Shown here piece after piece: positions 22,466-33,551 of a stretch of 64,000 nt of DNA; position 1 is the first letter of the stretch, and each line of letters starts with the position of its first letter. Origin of the DNA: Terana coerulea (taxonomy: Eukaryota > Basidiomycota > Agaricomycetes > Polyporales > Phanerochaetaceae); assembly GCA_024811115.1 (NCBI GenBank), contig JAKOGH010000833.1:169964-233963 (forward strand), read 5' to 3'. The notes below the pieces were generated by a model, which saw nothing but the letters and a program-made list of their open reading frames with translations, searched no databases and was not told the origin of the DNA. A program made the position numbers and the translations under genes.

Positions 22466-23885
22466 ACGACGCGGTGTAGGTTGTAGGTCTTGGCCTCCCC
22501 ATTATGTTCTCTGTAGTGGTCGACGAAAGACGACTACGCTGGGGGTCGAAAATAGGGCTGGTTGAGTGAGTACAGCTTGGCAGGCGTTGCCTTTTATTTG
22601 CCTTCATTCACTCAGAGCAGACTGGCCTGCCAGCGCAGACAGATATCCATGCCAACACCAAGTGCAAACATACCTCTCGGCAGTGCTTCCCAAATGAGCG
22701 AATCCTTACTGAGCTTCTGCATCTCTTTTCCGAACGACATGGACAGCTTGACAGAAAAGACAAGCCTCGTGCCTTCAAGCTGGAACGAGGCAGATATTAA
22801 GTCAGGGCATACTCCTGGATATCAGCTTTTGACTCACCGTTGACATTAGGCTTCAAACTGCAGAGCAGGTAAACGAGCGACAGGACACCTTTGATGTTGG
22901 CAACTCAGATAGTATGCGCATGCGCGGCCCCTGTAACCCTTGGTGTGAGATAACGAGCTATAGGGACTTCAAAACCTTTGCGTCATCAACGTAGCTCTCA
23001 ACAACCTGCCAGATCCAAGCGGCGAATGAGCTTTGGTCGCTGGAACACCACATAAAGGCCGGTTTTCCGTAAAGGAAGAGAGGCTACTGGTAGTAGTGTC
23101 ATTTTACAAGGGTTTTTCAACGCCCAGATATCTACTGCAGCACAAGCGTGAGCTGTTAGTATGTGCATGCAGACACCGGGCAACGAATCCTCACCAATTC
23201 CACAAGCCAGATAGCTGGAAGCAAAGCCACGACTGCCTGACTTATTTTCATCAAGCATGTCAAGGCGATCAATCTGGAAATCCACCAGACAGGCTGTTTT
23301 TCCTGGTTATCCAAGCCTGGAAGGGGCAGGCAGCAACGTGGCTGCTGCGCGCAGCCAGATAGACGCAGAACAGGGATCGACTTAGTATGGTCCAGATTTC
23401 AACTCTACAGTCCCTAAGTTCAGACTTTTGAGAGAAATCCTGAATGAACGACTAAGATATGGGCTGACGGACGTACCTCGCCGGGCTACCATGCAATGCC
23501 AGTAGTCCCTTGGCATCGCCGTTCCCTTGGTGGCGAAGTGACAGCTCAAGTATGGCTGCGCAGAGTGGTAGATTTATCCGAGAATCCGACCTCTACGTGT
23601 GTTGGAACACATAGTTCAACGAACATGGCAGCCCACGCACAGCTCGTGGCATTGGTGGGTAGCGGTGAAGAAACTGGCGTCTAGCGCTTTGATAGATGGC
23701 AGCGAGAGCCGGATCAAAGCCGAAGCCGTCGTGGCGCCCGGCCCGAGGCCCACTCGACTCAGATCCCGCAGTATTTCTGGTTGATAAGGGTTTCTGTAAC
23801 ATTTTCGATCGCCAAATTCGCCATCACTTACTAGGTGCTTCGGTCCCTCACTTGCTCTCAGCGACGTTGAACTACTCATCGAGCA
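22466..23885. other. Gene-poor interval, 1.4 kb
   Basis: Short frames on both strands (22562-22843 plus, 22998-23285 minus, 23616-23879 minus) have no recognisable domain. The end of the interval serves as upstream region for the dioxygenase. Confidence 0.4.
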
Positions 23886-25415
23886 ATGCAGGTGGAAAAC
23901 AGTGCAACATCACGGGGCGATAGACCTGTTCTATTCGCTGAGAAGCGAACGGAAAGCACCTTCGAGGAAATTCCAGTGATGTAGGTGGTTACGGACCGTG
24001 ACAAGTCTCATTGCCACTTCACTGTCAATGATTCCTTTCCACCTCTGCCTGCAGCGACCTTCACACCATACGCAGTACAGACGCGGTCGAGCGGAGGGCT
24101 CTCGCAGACTGCATACGCGATGCGTGCATTAACGTTGGATTTTTCTATGGTAAGCTGGCGTATACTTCACCGGAAGCTTTGGGCTCAAGATACCTTCACT
24201 GCAGTGAAGAATCATGGTGTCTCACAGGAGATCATTGCTAAGGCACTGTCTGCGGGGAAGGATTTCTTTGATCTAGAACAGCCGGCCAAAGATGCTATCG
24301 ACATCCACAAGAGTTCGAATTTCAAAGGCTACACCGCCCTGCTGGGGAGAACACAAACCCTGAGAACCGCGGAGACTTACATGAGGGATTTGACGTTGGC
24401 TGGGAAGACCCCTCAGGCACTGCGCGTGTGGATGATGGTGCCATGACAGGCGAGAACGTTTGGCCTGCTGCCGCCGACCTCCCAGGCTTCCGGGAAGCGG
24501 TCATAGACTACTAGTATGTCTATCGTCGGCTTTCCCCTATGTGTCAGGGCTGATGTAGGAGCTCAACAGCCATGCAGTCGTCAGCCTTGGCAAGCTGCTG
24601 TTTCCAATTTTGCTTTGGCACTTGACCTTCCTGAGAACTTCTTCGAAGACAAGGTGAGTCGAGTCCAGTTACAGCTCGTCACCACGTCCGACCGGATAGT
24701 ACAGATCACTAAACCTGCGGCTATCATGCGACTCCTGCATTATCCTCCGCAAGATGGCGTAGTAGACGACCGTGTTCAGGGCATTGGTGCTCACACAGAG
24801 TGAGTACTTTGCGCGCCTTTGGTTGTAGCAGCGACTTACACGCCCGTCTAGTTACGAAGTCAGTGCTCTACCGATCCCCTTTGCATTGAACAGAGACTCA
24901 CGTATAGCAGTGCTTCACGATTCTGTGGCAAGACCACAACCCAGCGCTCCAAGTGCTGAACAACGACGGTAAATGGATCGACGCTGTGCCGATCTCAGAG
25001 ACATTTGTTGTGAAGTGAGTACCCTTCCTGTCCAAGTCGACCACTTTGTGATCTTGCTCTTAGCCTCGGTGATCAATTCGCGCGCTGGACCAGTGAGCTG
25101 ATCCTGCTTTCGTCGCTGGTGTCCGTTCATGACAGTCATTTCATAGATGACGTCTTCAAATCTACGGTTCATCGTGCCGTTAATCGCTCCGGCGTTGAAC
25201 GCTACTCGATTCCTTTGTTCTTTGGTACAGACTACGACGTCAAACTCGAGGTATGAGTGCTTGAAGAGATTCCCACAATCTGAGTACTGACGATTAACAA
25301 TGATCAGGCTCTTCCAAGCTGTGTATCGGAAGACTGTCCTCCCAGGTACGAGGTGGTAACAGCGGGGGAATATGTGAAGTCTAGATTGGAAGCAACGTAT
25401 GCACACTCTAAGTAA
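23886..25415 (+). CDS. 2-oxoglutarate/Fe(II)-dependent dioxygenase (IPNS-like)
   Basis: Such enzymes couple 2-oxoglutarate decarboxylation to substrate hydroxylation or desaturation. The start at 23886 (MQVENSATSRG) is chosen because an intron (gtaggt...gcctgcag) then yields FEEIPVIDLHTIRSTD, the usual N-terminal DIOX_N signature. Next come ACINVGFFY, VKNHGVSQEI, DLHEGFDVGWEDP, LDLPENFFEDK, MRLLHYPPQ and the iron-binding IGAHTD (His, Asp). FTILWQDHNPALQVLNN follows, then the distal His in VHRAVNRSG and the 2-oxoglutarate Arg/Ser in RYSIPLFFG. All expected catalytic residues are present. At least seven exons. Two frame breaks, at a G-run (24344-24347) and a T-run (24608-24611), look like missing bases. 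The substrate cannot be told from sequence. Confidence 0.87.
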
Positions 25416-26398
25416 CTGGTCCCGTAATATAGCGTTCGTTCCTCGAGATCTTCGCTTGTCGTGCATTCTCCTAGCTGGGCACTTCAATTCAACGTGCTCA
25501 TCTAGGTGTGGCAAGGCGGCTGACCCCAGGCATATCGACATGAATCTTTTGATGTATTTACGTGCGTGCTTACTATCTTTTCTCGGAATGTGTGCGAGCC
25601 ATGCTGAATTGCGGGGTGTTGTTAGGTCTCCGTTTTGTGACATTCCCGGGAATCTTCACACAGAATCAGTATATACGAATGAGCGCATTGATCTCAATGT
25701 TCCGCAGGTGGTGTAGGTTCACGTTATTTGTTAAATCAGCTGTGTTAAATCAACTGAGCATAACTGTTAAGGCTCTCCAGATGCATTGATAAGCTTGCTT
25801 GGTGTCAATGCCACCGTGCAAGCACCTTCTCGACTCTTGCATTCTGATTGACATGAGGTTTTCTCGCCAACTACGGTGTCACCGACGAAGGATACTACAT
25901 TTCACTGTCCGCTACAAAATCGTCAAAAGAGCAACCGCTCTATTACTCCGAGTTGACTCGAGCTTCCGAACTCTCTTCACTCTCACGAGAACATCACACA
26001 TCTGTTCGTGTCAATCTTCTGTGACCCGGAGACGCACTGATAACAGTCTTAGACCTTCGTACTCACGAGCGATTAACAGCGCCGCACGAGGGACGCTGTT
26101 CTGCAACATCCATCTCACTTGCACCTATTTTTGCCACGATTGCATTGGATGGCGCAGAACAATGACGGCAGGCCAACAACACATTGGAGCGCAATAGAAG
26201 CTGGGCCGTACTCCTTGTTCATGCTGTCAGATCTCAATTTACTGACATGATATTACTACTCCACCACCCCACGCACAGGTTGTCGGGCTCTTATAATAAA
26301 TGCAGTCTAATCGATAGAATGAACATGCGCGCAGTTATTTAACCGTGAAAGCCCCATGGAGTTGCTCATCCATCCGCCCGCTTTACATACGTCAAACG
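25416..26398. other. Intergenic, about 1 kb
   Basis: No supported gene. The frame 25799-26197 lacks recognisable features. A TATA-like cttataataaatg near 26290 suits the next gene. Confidence 0.5.
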
Positions 26399-28276
26399 AT
26401 GTCGTCCCAGAGCTCTGCTGACTCGACACTCGCATATGACTACACTATGTTGTGAGTCGTACGTGCCTTCATGAGATTTGAAAGCGCTATATCAATTCAT
26501 AACAACTATATAGCGTGAGGAACAATTACATTAGTGCTGGAGTAACCGGTACGCACTGCCTATCCCACACATACCCACCTGAAACTCATTTGAGCATACC
26601 TCATCGTCTAGCTCTCTTGTGTTATGAGATGATCATAACAGTAGACCAGGAAGTCTCTATTGTGTGGAAGAGAAGACCCTCTTTTCCGTCCTTGCTCTTG
26701 CTGTCCATACGTTTGACTATGCTGGCTGGGGCACTCTTCCAATTTGTGCTGCTAAGTCCACCCGTATCTTCAGTATGTAGACTGCTCGCCTGGCATGTCT
26801 CTGCCTTTCTAACGCTTTGGTAGAGGTTAGCAAAATGAATAGCACTCAATGCCAGTTAGATGCGCTGATTAGATTACCATGTCTCATTAGCTGCCAGGCA
26901 CTTATTCAAGGGCAGGCTGCCTTGTACTACATTTCCACCATCCAAACCGCAAGTGAGTACTTGAGTCTCTTCTCAGATCCTCTCTCATGCGTACATCTCG
27001 AGCCTATCATACTAAATGCAATTACTTCACAGTTTTCTCCGCATTGAGGGCATATGCGCTGTCGAACCGAAGCGTCGTTATACTGTCATTTATCGGGGCT
27101 TTAGGCATGATACCCGTCGGCACCAATATAGTGCGTATACGGGATATACGAAGTCAGCATAACGTCTAACGATATCGATATCCTAGTACGTGAATGCTGG
27201 AGCCAGTACTATTCACGTGGGAGCACCGTTCTTTACTTGCGATCAGCTCCTACAGAGTCATGGTAGTAGTTTGAGCGACTTCAGTAGAATGTGAGTGTTG
27301 GCATCCTTGCTATGGCAACAGTGCGCAAGAGTATTAATTGCTTCGTCCATCAGGCGTACGTTATAAGCCTGTAGAGGCTCACAAATGCGCCGAGTGGTTA
27401 GCTAACCTCCTTCCTCTGTAGTCATAATCATCAGCGTATGCACCCGGACGTCCCTTATGATATCCGACGCGCTTGTACTCGTCTTGACATGGATGAGAAC
27501 GTACCGGCAATGGCGACAGGCCCGTACGCTAAATCTACCAATTTCTCTGACAACATGTCTTCTTCGTGATGGTAAGTAGGCAAAGTCTGTGGCAAACTAG
27601 GTTTTCTGCTGAACACACCTCGAATAACAGGTACTGTCTATTTCTGGTACGACTTAGTATGGAGAACATTGCATCGCTGGGGCTAAACCGGATGTACTGC
27701 GTTTAGCGTGTTGCTTGCTCTTAACGTTGCCCAAATAATCACGTACAATGATGTAAGGAAATGTCATTTTCTCTCACGTTCACATGTTCTGATCCGGCCA
27801 TTGCAGAGCTTGAGTGAACCGCTTGGCGATGCCGTACAATACTTGGTGACGCATTACTTTCCCATTTTGTTTTGTTGGCTGTAACTAATCAAGGGTCTCA
27901 AACGGTGTTGCTTGAGTAGCCTCCCATACTAGTCTCCCGGTTCATCATGAACCTCCGCCAGCTAGAGGACCAAGTCACCGACTCCAGAGCTGGACATTCG
28001 GCACTACCTCAAGGCTCGCGAATCTCGACACTCCACTTCCGCATCTCACCCTCTGTGTTGGGAAATATGGGTGAAGATCTCGAGCACGGCCAGGAAGAAA
28101 CTCAAGATGTCGTCATGTACGAAGACAGCACGGGCGACTCTGCAGAAATTCATGTGGTCGACGGGATGCAGGAGGCTTCAGCGGTAGGCCATGGCGAACC
28201 CTTGCGAAGTGCAATCACTGTTTATGGCATCAGCGAGGTAAGCACTACTGGATCGGCCAGAAGCCTTTGTGGATGA
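26399..28276 (+). CDS. DUF6533-type seven-transmembrane protein
   Basis: A basidiomycete-specific integral membrane family of unknown role, sometimes likened to receptors. Exon 1 reads MSSQSSADSTLAYDYTMF. After an intron near 26515-26610 comes LLCYEMIITVDQEVSIVW, the conserved N-terminal part of the DUF6533 domain, then a hydrophobic stretch (LLLLSIRLTMLAGALFQFVLL). Next are YYISTIQTAIFSALRAYALS and FIGALGMIPVGTNI, both typical. LMISDALVLVLTWMRTYRQWR and VLLALNVAQIITYND follow. The final exon (from about 27947) gives MNLRQLEDQV and an acidic cytosolic tail. About nine exons; some borders are uncertain. It is convergent with the SDR at 28392. Confidence 0.8.
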
Positions 28277-28391
28277 ACAAGCAATCTATAGACCTCCACC
28301 GACAGATTTCAAGGGCTCTAGTGATTTGAGAAATAAGTCCGCAGGTTCATACGTACTTTCTACAGCGTCCACAAGTCTATTGAGAGTCTGT

Positions 28392-29508
28392 TTATGTACG
28401 TTGTTTCCAGAAAGTCGAAGAGAACAATGCCAGTCTTGCGCCATCTATGAGTTGTACCGAGCCGTTCATGTAAGCTCCAGCCTAGCAATCAGTTCAGCGA
28501 ATCGTCAGGAAGTAGCTGACCAGGGTATGGTTACCTTGCTAGCTAGAAAGAGGATCAGCCCACCCATGTCGTCCACCGTGCCCGCTCGGCCTAATGGAAC
28601 CGCTTTCTTCATCTGTTCGTCTGGCACTAGTCCATCTGTCATTTCTGCAACACGAGTCAGCCGTGAATTGACAAATTTGCAAGGCGTGGCGCCACAAACC
28701 GGATGGGAAAACGCCCGGGGCGATGACATTGCTCCTGATTTGCCAATCCTTCAAGAGGTTCGTCAGGAGCTTGCCGAGATGTATCGCCGCGGCCTTGCTG
28801 AGTGTGTACGACACCGTGAAGACCTTGTCGTCCCGCCTGTATCCGCCGGAGCTGGCGACCGTGATCACCTGGCTGGTGGCTCCGCGCATGTTCCCGCGCC
28901 GGTTGCCCGCGTCAAGCAGGCCCAGGAACAGGACCGTGCTGTAGTACGCCGCGGTGACGTTGATGTCGAACGTCGTCGCAAAGTCCTCGCGCGTGCCCGC
29001 GCGGAGCAGAGCCTTCTGCAGCGCACGGATGTCGCCGCAGCGCGGGCCTGGGAGCTCGGGCAGGTGGTTCAGCGCGATGCCTGCGTTGTTGACGAGCAGG
29101 TTGAGGAACCCGTGACCGGCCTTCACGGTGTCCACCAACTTCTGCACGGACGCGTTCGAGGTGATGTCACACTGAACCGGTATCAGATTTCCGTACCGCT
29201 GCGCGCGGAAGGCACGCCGCTAGTCAGACAAGTGGAGCGGGCGGCGGGACGCTGGACACTTACGTTGTGCTTTTTGGCGGCTTTCTCGAGTACATCGAGC
29301 CGCCGCGCCGCGATGTAGACGACGGCGCCGTTGTGCTCAAGCGTGGTGGCGATCATGAGGCCGATGCCTAGTATATGGGCGGTTAGACGCGGAGTGGTGC
29401 CAAGAACGGCGGCGATAGCTCACCTGTCCCGCCACCAGTAACGACAGCGACGAGGCCCTTGACGTTGAAAAGCACTGGAGCACTGGAAGGCGTGAAAGAT
29501 GTTGACAT
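28392..29508 (-). CDS. Short-chain dehydrogenase/reductase (SDR)
   Basis: An NAD(P)-dependent oxidoreductase with a Rossmann fold. The start at 29508 gives MSTSFTPSSAPVLFNVKG, then VAVVTGGGTGIGLMIA (the TGxxxGIG cofactor motif, split by an intron after GGGT). After a second intron come CDITSNASVQKLVD, LLVNNAGIAL (NNAG), VITVASSGGY (catalytic Ser), SYTLSKAAAIHLGKLL (YxxxK), SNVIAPGVFPS, MTDGLVPDEQ, GRAGTVDDMGGLILFLASK and AGAYMNGSVQLIDGARLALFS. Five exons join in one frame to a stop at 28392. The catalytic motifs are complete, and no frameshift is seen. The substrate is unknown. Confidence 0.9.
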
Positions 29509-30207
29509 GACGGGTGAGATTCACTGAGAAGAGGGGATTGCGATGTTGGTGTCTTGCCCCATCCGCACAAGGCTTTTATAACCGGCGGAGCACGCTAGCG
29601 GCTGACGTTGCGCATGTCAATCGGCATTTAATCCAGCATGTCTCGAGCGAGCGAGATACATGTCGCATATCCACCGCTTTGCATGCTGGTGCTGCAGGGC
29701 AGATGTCGAGGAGTTGGCTGTGCGTAAGGCCACCAGCGCCAGTCCGTCAGGGCCGCCAGGGACGACTATGATAACCTTATTGGACGTAGCGTCTTGCGCC
29801 CGCGGAGGGCATGCTCATAGGCCCTTGCTAGCCAAAGAATACAGTGTTGAGGTTTGCCGTAGGCACCAGAGAAGGTCTAACACGCACCTTAAGTCGACAA
29901 CGCTGGAAACGCGGGACTAATGGGTAACGGGTTAGCATTAACTCTGCCTCCACTAAATCATATCGCGATTAGCAGCCGAAGCCTCTGCTGAGACAGGTTG
30001 GGAATGTCCCGCCGGCACTCCCATGACGACAGATCCCGGGCCTCGAGCAGATAGAGCAATATGTCTAGTCTATAGTCTGTGGACGCATTAGCCTACAAGC
30101 AAATACCGATTATCTTACGTGTACATGATCTAAAGTCCACGATAGCGTCCGAGGGTATCCTACACTCCGTCCCACACGCGGTCAAATAGGCTTTTCACAA
30201 AACAGCC
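29509..30207. other. Intergenic
   Basis: Upstream of the SDR and downstream of the GH16 gene, which lie on the same strand. No supported gene. Confidence 0.5.
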
Positions 30208-31708
30208 TTAGAGTGCTAGCATGTAGACCGCCACAGTACCCACGAGCATGGTGAGCAGCGCCGCGACGTCCGCGGAGCGTGAGGCACCAGAGTGGATGAC
30301 GGTTAGCTCGCCTGGCGTGCCGTACACCCGGACGTATGAGACCTCGAAGTAGGCGGTATCGTAGTATGACGGCGGCCCCAACACGAAATCCTCGTAACAG
30401 ATGCCGGAGCACGTCTCCAGGAATATGGCGCTGTTGCCCGCGAAGTCTGCAGGTGGTACGAAAGAAAGCTTAATCCGGTGTCATTAGGTTCAATAGTTAA
30501 ACTTGACGTACCTCCACAGAGCGTGATGTCGAAAATCAATTGCTGAGGCTCAAAGAATTGATTGATTGCACATCCATCGGAAGGCCAGTTTGCAACGGGA
30601 GTACCGAGATTGGATGTATCAATCGTGCTCGCATTCCCCTGCAAGGCCTGCGGGATCGAGGCACGCTGAGAGAAAATATGAGATAAAAGCACATTTCAAA
30701 GTATCGGGACGGCTCACAGGGAAGAACCACACCCTACGACGTCTCATTAGCTTGCATGTTGATTATCTGTACCTCGAACGACTCACGAGATACCCTTTGT
30801 TGCGAACTCTGTGACAAAAATGCCGCCACCGGCCGCGGCAAATCCTGGACCGTATGTGGGCCCGGGACTCGTGACAGTGCAGCCTTCGTTGTTGTTGACA
30901 AGCGTGGAACAGTCTGTGGTGTTAACAAGGGTACTCGTCTGCACCGAGGAGTTCGACTGCGTGCAACCCTGGAGTAAGGCGGTCAGCGGACCTAAGAGCA
31001 CCGATCCGAGGCCTAAGACCTACTGGGGCGGTGTGCAGCGCCATATGACTCATAGTAACTTGGTTGACACCTTCCAGCGTGTCTGAGATTTAAATTCGTT
31101 AACTCGGGTGCCTTAAGCAATGAGGCAACACATCACGCACCAATCTCACCACCTTCAGGCCAGTTTGGTGCAGACGACCACCAGGCAGGCCATACCGAGC
31201 ACTAGATTCAGTCAAGGGATAAGCGGGCTGTCTTCGGCGATAGCGGGACGGTCTGACTGACTCCGTACGGCACATGATGTATGTCCGAGATCCATAGGCT
31301 GCCTACGGTGTACCTGTCGTTGCTCGTAATCCGTATGGTGTTACGGTTCTGATTGATCTTCAGCTCTGACGAGTTGTCGACTTTCATGATTGCATTTCCT
31401 GCGTCGTTGATGAACGCCAGCTTGTCATTGCCAGCCTGCTTGGAAGAGACAAAGCTTTTGTGACTTGAGCCCCCGTTTACATTCGTAGTAGAGGTCAACG
31501 GAGACTTACAAGGCATTGCCATTGGTCAAGTTGTCGTCTAACATATCAGTTAGACTCAAATTGCGATGGTTGGAGGTAGCTACTCACTGTTGTTGTAGAA
31601 CGACCAATCGTCGAAGAATGTATCACCGATGTATTCCTTTACCATCTGGTACTGCGCATGGGCATACACCGGGAGGAGCAGGGAGCAAAATACGGTCGAC
31701 AAATGCAT
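30208..31708 (-). CDS. GH16 glucanase, probably GPI-anchored
   Basis: GH16 enzymes of this type cleave or remodel beta-1,3/1,4-glucans in the fungal wall. The start at 31708 gives a signal peptide (MHLSTVFCSLLLPVYAHAQ). Then come YIGDTFFDDWSFYNN, KLAFINDAGNAIMKVDN, NTIRITSNDRYTVGSLWISD, GCSVWPAWWSSAPNWPEGG and the catalytic EIDTLEG (ExDxxE: nucleophile and acid/base Glu). HMALHTAPGCTQ, GGGIFVTEFATKGIS, VWFFPRASIPQ, TPVANWPSDGCAINQFFEPQ and YFEVSYVRVYG follow. The C terminus ends in a hydrophobic tail (ALLTMLVGTVAVYMLAL) after HSGASRS, as for a GPI signal. About nine exons join in frame. The protein appears intact. Confidence 0.92.
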
Positions 31709-33551
31709 GACTATTATGCAAATTGCGGAGGGGGGAACGTGCGATGGCCCTTGCCAGAGTTGCGACACGCGAGTCGTCTATTTGAGGTCCCGTACGGCCG
31801 AAGCAAAATGATCGAAGTCAGTGAGCGACAGATGTGTAGCTGAATGGTGCCGCGACAGATCCAGACGGAATGTCGGTAGAACTGAATGACTGGACGGCCT
31901 GGAATCCTATGGCCTGATAGGAACCTGTAGAGGTGAGGGACGGGAACAGAAGAAAGCGACATCGCGAGAGCGCGGCGAGCGGTCCCCAGGACGTCAGTGT
32001 TCCGTGCACGGCGCGCGGAGCTGATGCCATCACTGCACCGGTTAATCAGATCTGACTTGGATTGAACTGGCATAACAACCACATTACTTACTCATCTACA
32101 AAACCTTTCAAAGTACCTTGTGACGATTTGTTATTGGGTCTCAGATGCCCCACAAGAGGCCGCCCACCCTCAGTCCGCCTTCCGAGTATTTCTGTCCTGA
32201 CGTTCCCACAGCCGGGTGCGGACTGCACGGAGCTTTGGACCGCTCGATAACTCTGCGTCTGCACCCCGGTGTGTGAGAAGGAATGCAAGACAAGAAGGAG
32301 TGGACTCGCCGTCAGACATTGCAGTCTGGAGGGTTGAACGCTGACTCCAAGTCGGCGTCCGTTCTGACGGCTCTCATAACTGCCCGTCCAATGAGATCAA
32401 GGAACAGGATCTCCTATGTGTGCGGTGCACACGACTGGCAGATATCGCGCCGAAATGGAGAAGGGCTTACGAGAACTTTCCCCTTGTGTTTGGGTCTTCT
32501 TGTGCTCGTGAGCAGCCTGGATGCATGGCCACGGCGAATGAGAGCTGCTACGGTCAAACCACGGACACAGATGCAGGAGATACGAGGCAACCTGTGCGCA
32601 CCTTAGGCATGGTTGTCCCAAGAAGACGCCACGAAGACGTCGAGCCGTGCGGAGCGTGCCTGAAATACACACATCCGGTGTGAGACAGACGATCCTTGAT
32701 CATCCTTTGAGTGCCTGGACTCAGTACGAATGAATACAAGTAAGCATGAATAGGGATGAAGGTTAGAAAGGGTCCTGTATGTTCTCCCACTTCTTCCACC
32801 TGGACAGTGAAGATAGTCCCAAGCACCACGATTACGGCCCGCCAGTTGCCTCAGAGTTTATTTTTCTGTGGGAGGTTCGTTGCTCTAGTCGATCGAGACG
32901 GCACGGGAATGCATCACTTGGATCCATCCCGGTATCATCTTGCTGAAAAGCGAAGATCATCTCAAACTATAGGCAAGCAGTGTGAGGGCAAGCCTGAATC
33001 GGTACCGGTTTTGAAGCTTGAAGCTTGAGGCACCATACCTCGCGGAGTTTACATCGTGTCGACTCTGTGAGATGACAGAATTCCGTTCGCCCAAGCTTGT
33101 TGCAGGTCAGTTTGGCTGCAATTATGACCAGGCGTCGCCATGTGAGTGGCAGATGGAAGTTGGAAAGCGGAACCATGCAGCAGCACACAGCTTGACAGCC
33201 TCAACTTGACAAGCGCCGTCAGACAAGCAAGGGGCAAGCCTCAGCTCAGGCACCGGATGCTGACGACTGAATCCCGCCTCTTTTCACTTGGCATGAACGG
33301 CACGTTTCCATGTTGCGGGATAATCATGAGTACATTGGCAGATTATAAATTACATACTCGTGCAGAAGATGTATGGGGACTGCGTCGAGACATGGTTTTG
33401 GGCGTCGTCCAAGGAATAAGAAGTGAGGGTAATAAGCGAGGTATACAGCCGTCACCGCGCCGCGAGCCAGAACCACAAGCTAGGAAAACTGGGAATCAAG
33501 AAAAGAGAGAATATACAGCACCAAGGCTGTGTCGCGTATGTAGCGACAGAA
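31709..33551. other. Intergenic, 1.8 kb
   Basis: Upstream of the GH16 gene and downstream of VTS1. Frames such as 31714-32082 (minus) and 32283-32683 (plus) show no domain I recognise. No gene called. Confidence 0.4.

Noticed and set aside
27380..27420. tRNA-like gccgagtggttagc stretch
   Set aside because: No acceptor stem or T-arm follows, and it lies within an intron of the DUF6533 gene.
28269..29318. Plus-strand frame of 349 codons
   Set aside because: Antisense to the SDR whose NNAG, YTLSK and cofactor motifs are on the minus strand; no domain of its own.
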